A stretch of DNA of 64,000 nucleotides from Arsenophonus sp052171275 (GTDB lineage Bacteria > Pseudomonadota > Gammaproteobacteria > Enterobacterales > Enterobacteriaceae). A model generated the notes under the pieces. That model searched no databases. It was not told where the DNA came from and was given only the letters and a program-made list of their open reading frames with translations. The number at the start of each line of letters is the position of its first letter. Positions within the stretch are counted from its first letter, which is position 1. Shown piece by piece: positions 35,029-43,917 of the stretch. Location of the stretch: NCBI GenBank assembly GCA_052171275.1, contig CM125795.1, positions 1,674,001-1,738,000 on the forward strand. Reading direction: 5' to 3'. The position numbers were made by a program, and so were the translations under genes.

Positions 35029-36369
35029 TTATGATCCTAGTTTTTTTTTCAAGTAATGGATATTAGTATTTCCTTTAAAAAAATTTCTATCATCAATAAT
35101 TTTTTGTTGTAATTTTATGTTAGTTTTAATACCGTCAATGATTAATTCAGATAAGGCGTTTTTCATTCGAATTATAGCAATTTCTCTAGTTTCACCATAA
35201 GCAATTAGCTTACCAATTATGGAGTCATAATAAGGAGGAACTGTATAGCCTGTATAAATATGTGATTCCCAACGTATACCAAAACCACCTGGAATATGGA
35301 GTCTAGTAATTTTACCTGGGCTTGGTAATAAAGTATTAGCATCTTCCGCATTAATTCGACATTCTATTGCATGTCCATAAATTTTAATATCTTTTTGTTT
35401 AAAAGATAATGTTAAACCAAAGGCAATCTTTAATTGCTCTTTGATTAAATCAACGCCAGTAATCATTTCTGTAACAGGATGCTCAACCTGAATACGTGTA
35501 TTCATTTCAATAAAATAGAATTCATTATTATCATAAAGAAATTCGAAGGTTCCTACACCACGATAATCGATATCAAGACAAGCTTTTATACAACGATCTC
35601 CAATGCTTTTGCGCATCTTAATTTTTATATCTGGTGCTGGTGCCTCTTCAATCATTTTTTGATTACGTCTCTGCATTGAGCAATCACGTTCTGCTAAATA
35701 AACTGCATTTCCTTGGCCGTCAGCAAGTATTTGAATTTCAATATGACGTGGTTTTTCTAAAAATTTCTCCATATAAATCATATTTTTATTAAAAATAGAT
35801 TTTGCTTCAGCTAAAGTTATAGTAATAGCATCTTCTAAGTCACTTTCATTTTGAACAACACGTATACCATAACCACCACCACCACTAGATGCTTTAATAA
35901 TGACTGGATAACCAATCCGATTGGCAATCATTTTATTTATTTTAATGTTATTTTCTAACGGTCCATCCGAGCCAATAATACAAGTAAAACCATATTTTTT
36001 CATAACTTTAATAGCTGAGACTTTATCACCCATTAGTCGAATAGTTTCTGATTTTGGACCAATAAAAATAAAACCAGAGCGTTCTACTTTTTCAGCAAAA
36101 TCAGCATTTTCAGATAAAAAACCATAGCCAGGATGAATCGCTTCTGCATTTGTAATTTCTGCTGCTGAAATTATTGCTGGAATATTAAGATAACTTTCAG
36201 CTAAAGTAGCTGGCCCTATGCAAACAGTTTCATCAGCAAGTAATACATGTTTTAAATCGCGATCGACAGAAGAATGAATGGCGACAGTTTTTATTTTTAA
36301 TTCCTTACAAGCTCTTAAAATACGTAAAGCAATTTCACCACGATTAGCGATAAGAATTTTTTTAAACAT
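35029..36369 (-). CDS. accC: Acetyl-CoA carboxylase, biotin carboxylase subunit
   Basis: ATP-dependent carboxylation of the biotin on AccB, the first half-reaction of acetyl-CoA carboxylase and the entry to fatty-acid synthesis. It has 446 residues from the ATG at 36369 (E. coli 449). This start is preferred because AGGA lies 5 bases upstream and MFKKILIANRGEIALRILRA matches the family. An ATG four codons earlier overlaps the accB stop. ATP-grasp features are present: the biotin-carboxylase N-domain IANRGEIA, AIHPGYGFLSENADFA, VIIKASSGGGGYG, MEKFLEKPRHIEIQ, LAERDCSMQRRNQK and the catalytic EMNTRIQVEHPVTEM. One oddity: the glycine-rich loop reads SGGGGYG where most family members have GGGGGRG or GGGGGKG, so a basic residue is replaced by Tyr. 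Operon order aroQ-accB-accC is kept. Confidence 0.97.
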   Translation of the reverse strand: MFKKILIANRGEIALRILRACKELKIKTVAIHSSVDRDLKHVLLADETVCIGPATLAESYLNIPAIISAAEITNAEAIHPGYGFLSENADFAEKVERSGFIFIGPKSETIRLMGDKVSAIKVMKKYGFTCIIGSDGPLENNIKINKMIANRIGYPVIIKASSGGGGYGIRVVQNESDLEDAITITLAEAKSIFNKNMIYMEKFLEKPRHIEIQILADGQGNAVYLAERDCSMQRRNQKMIEEAPAPDIKIKMRKSIGDRCIKACLDIDYRGVGTFEFLYDNNEFYFIEMNTRIQVEHPVTEMITGVDLIKEQLKIAFGLTLSFKQKDIKIYGHAIECRINAEDANTLLPSPGKITRLHIPGGFGIRWESHIYTGYTVPPYYDSIIGKLIAYGETREIAIIRMKNALSELIIDGIKTNIKLQQKIIDDRNFFKGNTNIHYLKKKLGS

Positions 36370-36380
36370 AGAATTCCTCA

Positions 36381-36860
36381 TTATTCGATAATAACCAATG
36401 GCTCGTCAAATTCAACAGATTCTCCATTTTTTAAAAGAATCTCTTTAACTAAGCCCTCTTTTTCTACTTTGATCTGATTCATCATCTTCATTGCTTCAAC
36501 AATACATAAAGGATCGCCTAACTTTACCATTTGACCAACTTCAACAAATGGTTTCGCTTCTAAACTTGATGCTCTATAGAATGTACCAACCATTGGAGAG
36601 CGAACAATATAACCACTTATTTCTGTTTTTTTCTCTTTTGTTGTTTCAGTTAATATTTTAGAATCTACTAAGGCATTAGTTAAAGTTGATTGATTCGTTA
36701 TTGGCGATTCTTCTGCCACATACTGCTGTAAAGTTCGTAAATTTTTCGATACTATGTGACTAATACGAATACTAGTTCCTTTATCTTCCGAAATTTCTAA
36801 TTCAGAAATAGCATATTCTTTAACAAGTTTAATTAATTTCTTAATTTTACGAATATCCAT
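36381..36860 (-). CDS. accB: Biotin carboxyl carrier protein of acetyl-CoA carboxylase
   Basis: Carries the covalently bound biotin between AccC and the carboxyltransferase AccAD. It has 159 residues (E. coli 156). Three parts are visible: an N-terminal dimer/complex segment MDIRKIKKLIKLVKEY with ISELEISED, a flexible linker without the usual Ala/Pro richness (residues about 45-80), and the biotinyl domain ISGYIVRSPMVGTFYRAS to VEFDEPLVIIE. The biotinylated Lys is residue 125 in VEAMKMMNQI, and the protruding-thumb region (FYRASSLEAKPFVEVGQ) is kept. The ATG at 36860 has GGAA 7 bases upstream. The stop directly abuts accC (TAATG), which suggests translational coupling. The linker has shifted to Thr, Ser and Lys, as expected under A+T pressure. 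Confidence 0.97.
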   Translation of the reverse strand: MDIRKIKKLIKLVKEYAISELEISEDKGTSIRISHIVSKNLRTLQQYVAEESPITNQSTLTNALVDSKILTETTKEKKTEISGYIVRSPMVGTFYRASSLEAKPFVEVGQMVKLGDPLCIVEAMKMMNQIKVEKEGLVKEILLKNGESVEFDEPLVIIE

Positions 36861-36924
36861 AAGTTAATTCCATATTTATTATTCTTTATATTTGTGTTAG
36901 GTTAAAATTTTTTTATTAACGATT

Positions 36925-37395
36925 TTATTTTTTAATACTTAAATTCTCTATTTTTAATAGAAATTTAACGGCAGCTTCTAATGCAAAAATATAACCATCA
37001 ATACAAAAACCAGAGATTACACCAATTGCGATATCAGATAGATAGGAGTGATGTCTAAATGACTCACGTGCGTAAATATTAGTAAGATGAATTTCATAAA
37101 AAGGAATTTCAACACTCAATATTGCATCTCGTAATGCAATACTTGTATGGGTTAATGCTGCTGGATTAATCAATATGAAATCAACATTTCCTTTAGCTTG
37201 ATGTATTTCATTAATAAGTTCATGTTCTGCATTAGATTGAAAATGGCTTAATTTAACTCCTAATTGTTTCGCTTTTTTGCTTATTTTATTAAAGATATCC
37301 TGAAGTGTAAGAATACCATAGAATGGTAATTCTCTAATACCAAGCATATTTAAATTTGGACCATTTAATAAGAAAATATGAAAATTTTTTGTCAT
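36925..37395 (-). CDS. aroQ: 3-dehydroquinate dehydratase, type II
   Basis: Dehydrates 3-dehydroquinate to 3-dehydroshikimate in the shikimate pathway toward aromatic amino acids and folate. It has 156 residues, normal for the dodecameric type II enzyme. Motifs are LLNGPNLNMLGIRELPFYG (with the catalytic Tyr of the flexible loop), SNAEHELINEIHQA, LINPAALTHTSIALRDAIL, the catalytic-His motif EIHLTNIYARESFRHHS and GVISGFCIDGYIFALEAAV. The common AREPFR reads ARESFR. It is first gene of the aroQ-accB-accC unit, 64 bases upstream of accB. E. coli K-12 has the unrelated type I enzyme AroD, so this gene helps place the lineage among enterics such as Yersinia or Proteus relatives. A seven-base tandem repeat lies 32-84 bases upstream of the ATG, in the probable promoter region. 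Confidence 0.96.
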   Translation of the reverse strand: MTKNFHIFLLNGPNLNMLGIRELPFYGILTLQDIFNKISKKAKQLGVKLSHFQSNAEHELINEIHQAKGNVDFILINPAALTHTSIALRDAILSVEIPFYEIHLTNIYARESFRHHSYLSDIAIGVISGFCIDGYIFALEAAVKFLLKIENLSIKK

Positions 37396-39255
37396 TTTTA
37401 CTGATATCCGTAACGATTTATAATTGGATATTTGATATTTGATATTTGATATTTGATTTTTGATATTTGATATTTGATAATAAATAATTAATATATGATA
37501 TTTGTATTATCGTAAAAATAATAACTAAATTATTAATAGTTTGTTATCTTCTTTTTTAATGAAAATAGCTTTTATTTTAAAAATAAAAAATGAAATTATT
37601 ATTTTACAATAATTAATAATATAGTTTTAACTTAATTAATAAAAATCATCCGAGAATATTGAAATATTATCTATTTATTAATCTATAATTAGTAATTTGA
37701 TTCCTAAACTAATTATTAATATAATTTAAATATGTTTTCTAAAAATGACCTCTATTTTATTAAAATATCAAAATACAATAATAAATTAGTTGATATTGCA
37801 TATCTATATAGATTTTATTATTGTAACATTTACATAGATAATTATTTTCATTTTTATATTAATAAAAATGAAAAATAATCAATATTATTGATAAGATAAT
37901 ATAAATAATAATGAATAAAATTACTATAATTTCTTGATAACTTATCATTAAATAATGCAGGATATTATATATTGTCATTATTTTAGTTAATAATCTATGA
38001 TTAATTTTTATAAATAATTTTAAGTATCATAGGTAAATTATTTATATAATAAGTTCTGTTTATTATTTATAATATTTAAATAAATGATATTATTTTTTAA
38101 CCAATTAAATATTGCAATAGATTGATTTTTAACTCATTAAAACTTAGCTTAATTATCTAAGCAACCATCAATTTTTATTATAAGGATTTTTTACTGATAA
38201 ATAACTCTATTTTCTTTTTAAATTATTAAAAACATAATCATATGATATATCAATACTAATTATTATTAATAATATAATAATTTTTATTAAGGATAATAAT
38301 TCATTATTTAAAATAATATTCGAAGTTTACCTTACTAATCAATTATAAGATCTTTATTTTAATGAATATAAAAAATCAGTAAAATTTATTAATTGCTTTA
38401 AAATTTTAATTTATTTAAGATAAAATAAAATATATGTGAATATAATAGTTAATTTTTTATGAAAAGTTAATAAATAAACTTTTTCTCATTAACAATAAGT
38501 ATAAATATCTTTATGTATTAGTAAATTAATAATTTAATACTGTAAATTATTTAGATAATATAGTAAATTATAAATTTACTTTATAATTATTTTAATAGTT
38601 AGCTTTTTTTAAAAACATCTATTTTATAATTTATGATTATAAGATTTAAATAAGAATGTTTTAATATAAGATTATATATTTTTTGTTTATAAAAGATAAA
38701 ATTTTAATAATAAGTAAAAATCTTAATATAATTATAATTAGTATCATAAATAGCGAATTACAATGTAGAAAATTTGATATATAATTATAATTTTTTTATC
38801 CTTTTTATTAACGAAAGCATGTAATAATTAATAATTATATTAAATTTATTTTTAATATTATTTCAATATAGTATTAATATACAAGGCTATATATCTTATA
38901 GATAAAGTCAAGAAAATGAATAAACCATATTTTATAATATGTATCAACTATTAATTATATAATATCATATAAATTAATATAGTAATACTTTTAAATTTTA
39001 AAATTAATTAATTTTCTTATTTGAAATTTTACTTTAAATAAATTAAATAATTTTACGATCTATATTGTATGCTTTATATATTACAAATTCTTATAGAAAA
39101 TAAGTGTTGATTTAAGTTTTTTTGATATTAGCAAAAATTGGTCACTTTTTATTAAAGCAATTTAATTAACATGTTTATCGTCAATTTGTAGAATTATTAA
39201 AGTAATATCAATTTTTATTTATTTCTGATTTTTTTTGCAGGATTACTCTTTCGTT
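37396..39255. other. 1.86-kb spacer between divergent aroQ and mreB
   Basis: Contains the promoters of both divergent units by position, but no promoter can be singled out in this composition. The heptamer repeat at 37427-37479 is its clearest feature. In E. coli csrD and acuI lie between mreB and the acc genes; I see no trace of either. The last 150 bases before mreB are less A+T-rich (for example AAAATTGGTCACTTTTTATT, about 39133-39152) and probably hold the mreB leader. Confidence 0.65.
37427..37479. repeat. Heptanucleotide tandem repeat GATATTT, seven units
   Basis: Seven consecutive units run from 37427 to 37475. Six are GATATTT and the fifth is GATTTTT; a partial GATA follows, and another GATATTTG stands at 37497-37504 after a short gap. 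The array lies 32-84 bases upstream of the aroQ ATG, where promoter elements would be. Unit-number changes by slippage would alter promoter spacing in steps of seven. On the aroQ strand the unit reads AAATATC. Confidence 0.9.
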
Positions 39256-40299
39256 ATGTTTAAAAAAATTCGTGGCATGTTTTCAAATGATTTATCTATC
39301 GATTTAGGTACTGCTAATACTTTAATCTATGTTAAAGGACAAGGTATTGTGTTAGATGAACCATCAGTTGTCGCTATTCGACAAGATCGAGCAGGTTCAC
39401 CTAAAAGCGTTGCTGCTGTAGGTCACGAAGCAAAACAGATGTTAGGTCGTACACCTGGAAATATTGCAGCTATTCGTCCAATGAAAGATGGTGTTATTGC
39501 TGATTTTTATGTTACTGAAAAAATGTTACAGTACTTTATTAAACAAGTTCATAGTAATAGTTTTATGCGCCCAAGCCCACGTGTCTTAGTTTGTGTACCT
39601 GTTGGGGCAACTCAAGTAGAGCGTCGTGCAATCAGAGAATCAGCACTTAGTGCTGGTGCACGCGAAGTCTTTTTAATTGAAGAACCAATGTCAGCGGCAA
39701 TAGGTGCCGGTTTACCTGTTTCTGAAGCAATGGGTTCAATGGTAGTTGATATTGGTGGTGGTACTACAGAAGTTGCTGTTATTTCATTAAATGGTGTTGT
39801 TTATTCATCATCGGTACGTATTGGTGGTGATCGATTTGATGAAGCAATTATTAATTATGTTCGTCGAAATTACGGTTCATTAATTGGTGAGGCTACTTCT
39901 GAAAGGATTAAACATGAAATTGGTTCAGCTTATCCAATAGATCAAATTTATGAAATTGAAGTACGTGGTCGTAATTTAGCTGAAGGAGTACCACGTGGTT
40001 TTACCCTTAATTCTAATGAAATACTTGAAGCATTACAGGAACCTTTAACTGGTATTGTTAGCGCTGTTATGTTAGCATTAGAACAATGTCCACCAGAATT
40101 AGCTTCTGATATCTCTGAACGAGGTATGGTATTAACAGGGGGGGGTGCATTACTACGTAATTTAGATCGTCTTTTAATGAAAGAAACTTGTATTCCAGTT
40201 ATTATTGCTGAAGATCCGCTAACTTGCGTTGCACGAGGCGGAGGTAAAGCATTAGAGATGATCGATATGCATGGTGGTGATCTATTTAGTGATGATTAA
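39256..40299 (+). CDS. mreB: Rod-shape actin-like protein MreB
   Basis: Bacterial actin that forms membrane-bound filaments and guides lateral wall synthesis with MreC, MreD and RodZ. From the ATG at 39256 it has 347 residues, exactly the E. coli length. The open frame extends upstream to a TTG at 39235, but the family N-terminus is MFKKIRGMFSNDLSIDLG, so the ATG is chosen; AGGA lies 13 bases upstream, rather far. Nucleotide-binding motifs are DLSIDLGTANTLIYVKG, VVDIGGGTTEVAVISLNG and VLTGGGALLRNLD. Sequence is almost identical to enterobacterial MreB throughout, the strongest conservation in the window. It heads mreB-mreC-mreD. Retention argues that the cell still elongates as a rod. Confidence 0.99.
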   Translation: MFKKIRGMFSNDLSIDLGTANTLIYVKGQGIVLDEPSVVAIRQDRAGSPKSVAAVGHEAKQMLGRTPGNIAAIRPMKDGVIADFYVTEKMLQYFIKQVHSNSFMRPSPRVLVCVPVGATQVERRAIRESALSAGAREVFLIEEPMSAAIGAGLPVSEAMGSMVVDIGGGTTEVAVISLNGVVYSSSVRIGGDRFDEAIINYVRRNYGSLIGEATSERIKHEIGSAYPIDQIYEIEVRGRNLAEGVPRGFTLNSNEILEALQEPLTGIVSAVMLALEQCPPELASDISERGMVLTGGGALLRNLDRLLMKETCIPVIIAEDPLTCVARGGGKALEMIDMHGGDLFSDD

Positions 40300-40403
40300 A
40301 TTATAAATAAATAGAAAAAAGAAGGGATTTAAAGATAGCGTTCCACTTTACTTTATGTATAGTGATATTAATGTTTTAATATTTATTTTTATAAAAAATT
40401 CAC

Positions 40404-41285
40404 ATGAAGCTAATCTTTAGTCAAAAATCATATTTACAGTTACATATCATTATTATGATCATTATTTCAATTATATTGATTATTTTCGATAGTAAATTCA
40501 ATGCTTTTAACAAAATACGTAGTTATTTAGATACCGTTGTTATCCCTTTTTATTTTTTAGTAAATAGTCCACAAAAAATACTTGATAATATCTCATACAT
40601 ATTGATAAAAAAAAAGCAACTTATTTTTGAAAATAAAGAATTAAAGAAAGAACTTTTATTCAAAAAAGCAGATAATTTATTACTTGAACAACTTAAACAA
40701 GAAAACGATAGATTACGCCAATTATTAGGGTCACCTTTACGACAGAATAAGCATAATGTGATGATTGCTCAAGTTCTTGCAGGTATAAATACGCCTTATA
40801 GAGATCAAATTATGATTGATAAGGGTTTAAATGATGGTGTTTACGAAGGTCAGCCTATAATTAGTGATAAAGGCGTTGTTGGACAGGTTATCACAATAAA
40901 CCAATTTAGTAGCCGTGTTTTACTAATTTGCGATAGAACACATGCATTACCTATACAATTATTACGTAATGATATTCGAATTATTGCAAATGGAATAGGA
41001 TGCAGTAATGATCTTCAATTTGAACCTTTACCAAATAATATTAATATACGTATTGGTGATATGATAGTCACATCTGGTTTAGGAGAACGATTCCCAAAAG
41101 GTTATCCAGTTGCTATTGTTTCTTCTATAAAACATGATGCTCAACGTGCTTATATGATTGTTCATGCACGACCAATTGCAAATTTACAAAGATTACATTA
41201 TCTTTTATTATTATGGGTAAACTCTAAAAATTCTTCTAATTCTTTACATTTATCAGAAATATATCGAACAACAACTAAGCATTAA
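40404..41285 (+). CDS. mreC: Rod-shape protein MreC
   Basis: Periplasmic scaffold anchored in the inner membrane that links MreB to the elongation synthases. It has 293 residues (E. coli 367). The missing part is the poorly conserved Pro/Gln/Ala-rich tail, so function is probably kept. Residues about 12-28 form the membrane anchor. Residues about 65-105 form the coiled coil (KKKQLIFENKELKKEL to QENDRLRQLLGSPLRQ). The beta-domain follows, with DQIMIDKGLNDGVYEGQPII, SDKGVVGQVITINQFSSRVL, TSGLGERFPKGYPVAIVSS and LQRLHYLLLLW. The ATG at 40404 gives the expected MKLIFSQKSYLQL start. It lies 104 bases after mreB. A 16-bp hairpin begins at the stop codon. Confidence 0.97.
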   Translation: MKLIFSQKSYLQLHIIIMIIISIILIIFDSKFNAFNKIRSYLDTVVIPFYFLVNSPQKILDNISYILIKKKQLIFENKELKKELLFKKADNLLLEQLKQENDRLRQLLGSPLRQNKHNVMIAQVLAGINTPYRDQIMIDKGLNDGVYEGQPIISDKGVVGQVITINQFSSRVLLICDRTHALPIQLLRNDIRIIANGIGCSNDLQFEPLPNNINIRIGDMIVTSGLGERFPKGYPVAIVSSIKHDAQRAYMIVHARPIANLQRLHYLLLLWVNSKNSSNSLHLSEIYRTTTKH

Positions 41286-41319
41286 TATTTTTTCAATATA
41301 ATTTATATTGAAAAAATAT
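41285..41319. repeat. Perfect hairpin directly after mreC, 16-bp arms, 3-base loop
   Basis: ATATTTTTTCAATATA (41285-41300) begins on the last base of the mreC stop, then loop ATT and the exact complement (41304-41319). It could slow or attenuate transcription between mreC and mreD. The T run is inside the stem and none follows it, so a classical terminator is doubtful. Together with the 166-base gap it departs from the tight mreC-mreD junction of E. coli. Confidence 0.75.
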
Positions 41320-41451
41320 CTTATTGAATAAAAACTTAACACTAGTATAAAAGTTTATTAAATAAAAAACAAAATATAAAACAATTTTCTTTAATCTCTT
41401 AATATAAATAGAAATTGCCACATTAAAATTAATATAATTAAAAATATAAAA

Positions 41452-41943
41452 ATGGATTATTACCATGGTAGTAATAAACAATGGATCATTTGGCTATCAT
41501 TCTTAATTGCAATAATTTTGGAGCAAATGCCTTGGCCTGAACAGTTTATTTATTATCGACCAATGTGGTTATTATTAATTTTAATTTATTGGGTTATGGC
41601 TTTACCACACAGGATTAGTATAGGTACAGGATTTTTTTTAGGTATCTTAATAGATATAATTCAAGGTTCAACATTTGGTGTAAATGCATTAGCATATAGT
41701 ATAATTTGTTATTTAATATCCTGTAAACATAATCTTATTCGTAATATTCCACTTTGGAAACAATCGATTGTTGTTTCAGGATTATCAGTATTTATGAATT
41801 TTATAATATTTTCAGCAGAGTTTTTTTCTTCCGTTATATTATTTCATATGAAAATATTTTGGAATTGCTTGATTAATGCTATTTTGTGGCCATGGATATT
41901 TTTATTATTGCGGAAAATTCGTCATCAATTTTTGGTTCACTAA
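41452..41943 (+). CDS. mreD: Rod-shape protein MreD
   Basis: Inner-membrane component of the elongation complex, partner of MreC. It has 163 residues (E. coli 162) with five to six membrane segments. Matching blocks are QWIIWLSFLIAIILEQMPWP, YRPMWLLLILIYWVMALPHR, GTGFFLGILIDIIQGSTFGV, ALAYSIICYLISCKHNL and LWPWIFLLLRKIRHQF. The start is the ATG at 41452; no clear Shine-Dalgarno is visible. It lies 166 bases after mreC, with a hairpin between. maf and rng, normally downstream, are absent. Intact. Confidence 0.96.
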   Translation: MDYYHGSNKQWIIWLSFLIAIILEQMPWPEQFIYYRPMWLLLILIYWVMALPHRISIGTGFFLGILIDIIQGSTFGVNALAYSIICYLISCKHNLIRNIPLWKQSIVVSGLSVFMNFIIFSAEFFSSVILFHMKIFWNCLINAILWPWIFLLLRKIRHQFLVH

Positions 41944-43917
41944 AAATAAATTAGGAAATTAATTATTTATATTTTAATAATTATAATAATATTCAAAATT
42001 ATTTTCTATAAAATACAAAGATTTTAATATCAATTAAAAAATATAAAATCAGAAATTTATTATACTCAATAACTAAATATTTTAGAATAGTATTAAAATC
42101 AAAGAAAAACTATATATCTTTATATAAATCTTTTATAATAAATAATTAAACATTTAGTAATTCTAAAAAATAAAATTACATTACATAAACATTAAGAAAA
42201 TTTTCAATAAAAGATATAAACTATAACTCTAATCTCTATTATAAGATAAGTAAAAGATATTGTATAATTTAATCATGACAAAAACAATATTAAATTAATT
42301 ATAGATAAATAAATCGATTAACATATATTTTAAGTAAATATATAATATAAATAAATGAAATTTATATTATTTATGTTAAATATTGATATCTTATTTAAAA
42401 GTATTATAGGAAGTTATTTCTATACTTATACAGTTGATTTAATATCAGTTTTACATAAATAAGATTAATTATTTAAATAAATCATAATAATTGAATTATT
42501 AATCAATATAATATTATTTAAAATATGTTTATTTTATATTGATTAATAAGAACTTAATTATCTATAATAATATAATAAAAATCATATTGACATAAAATTA
42601 AAGAAGTAATTATAAAAATAATACCTATACAAAAAATCAAAGTTAAAATTATTAATATATATTGATTTATTTAAAATGAGTATTGGAAATATACTACTTT
42701 TATTCAGTTTTTTATATTTTTAGATATATAATAAATCTATTTTTATGAATCATAAAAATAGATTTATTATATATATGGAATTGGTAATTAATTAAATAAA
42801 AATAAGATTTGATATTCCATAATTAGTTATAAATATTTTGATTTATACAAAATATATTTATTTGATAAAAATAGAGAACTTTAAAAAAATATAAAACTAG
42901 ATTTTAGTTAAGATAATAATTTACTACTAAAATAATACTAAAAATGTAAAGATCAATAACAATAAATTATCTGAATATAAAATATTATCTTCTCTTAATT
43001 AAAAGCTAAAATTATTGAACGAAACTTCATAAGTTTTAATGAAGATTTTTAATAAAAATTAATTTTGATATATTATACAATTTTAATTGTATTGATTACT
43101 TCATTAGATAATGATATATAACGGTTTAAAACTAAATTTCATTATATTGAATAAGTTTATCGTATTAATAAACATACATGCTAAAAAATACGATAAAATT
43201 GCAATTTCATCAAAATAATTATTTAAGATTATAAATATCTATATGGTATTAAAATATATTTCCAATCACTTAAAATATAAAGTTTTAATTAAAATTAGGT
43301 TGATTACTATCTTATTATTAATTAATTTAAGGAAATAAAGATTATTTATATTAATACTAATGCTTTATTGTCATAATAAAATTTAAATAAGAAATTTATT
43401 TTAGTGCTAATATTAATGATTTATAAGTTATAACAATAAAAAAATTTATATTTTGTATAGATAATATATAAAAAATTTTATATATAGATTTTATATTAAA
43501 ATGAAATTATTATTTTATGTTTTAAGTATCCACCATAAATAAAAATATTATTAAAGTAGTCTAAAAAACAATTTAAAATTGTTTTTATTTATAAATTAAA
43601 ATTGCTAGAAATAATATAAAATATGTAAAAACATTAAATATATTTTATACAATAAATAATATTCTTATAATGGAATGGAGTAAAAATATATATAAACTTA
43701 CTAATAGATTTTAATTATCTCCTTTTATTTTTTTTAAAATAATCGATAGAGTTTTATTAAATAGTGAAGATTATTCTATATTAATAAAAGTATAAATTTT
43801 TGTTAACAAATTTTCAAAATTTAAATTAAATAATTACATAAGAAAACAGATTCATATAGCTATAATAGCGATTATACTACCATTGTTATAATTTCTTTTA
43901 AAAAGGTATAAAAAGGG
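41944..43917. other. 2-kb gene-free spacer, site of lost maf and rng
   Basis: In E. coli maf (yhdE) and rng (RNase G), about 2 kb together, lie between mreD and yhdP. Neither is recognisable. The 24-bp perfect hairpin at 42724-42774 is the main structure. A smaller stem with an A tract before and a T tract after (about 43564-43587, around ACAATTTAAAATTGT) resembles a terminator with no gene in front. The yhdP promoter must lie in the last few hundred bases. Confidence 0.65.
42724..42774. repeat. Perfect inverted repeat, 24-bp arms, 3-base loop
   Basis: The left arm 42724-42747 (containing AATAAATCTATTTTTATG), loop AAT and right arm 42751-42774 are exact complements. There are two G/C pairs. 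At this length chance pairing is very unlikely even in A/T-rich DNA. No T tract follows on the plus strand. Confidence 0.85.

Noticed and set aside
36369..36381. Upstream ATG at 36381 as the accC start
   Set aside because: It overlaps the accB stop, lacks a ribosome site and adds four residues without family counterpart. The ATG at 36369 has AGGA at 5 bases and the canonical N-terminus.
37427..37504. CRISPR array
   Set aside because: The units are seven bases long and contiguous without spacers, and no cas gene is present.
39100..39255. Specific sigma-70 promoter boxes before mreB, rpoH and other genes
   Set aside because: At about 90% A+T, TATAAT-like boxes occur everywhere, so no individual call can be supported by eye.
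39235..39255. TTG at 39235 as the mreB start
   Set aside because: It adds seven residues not found in MreB. The ATG at 39256 gives exactly the family length of 347.
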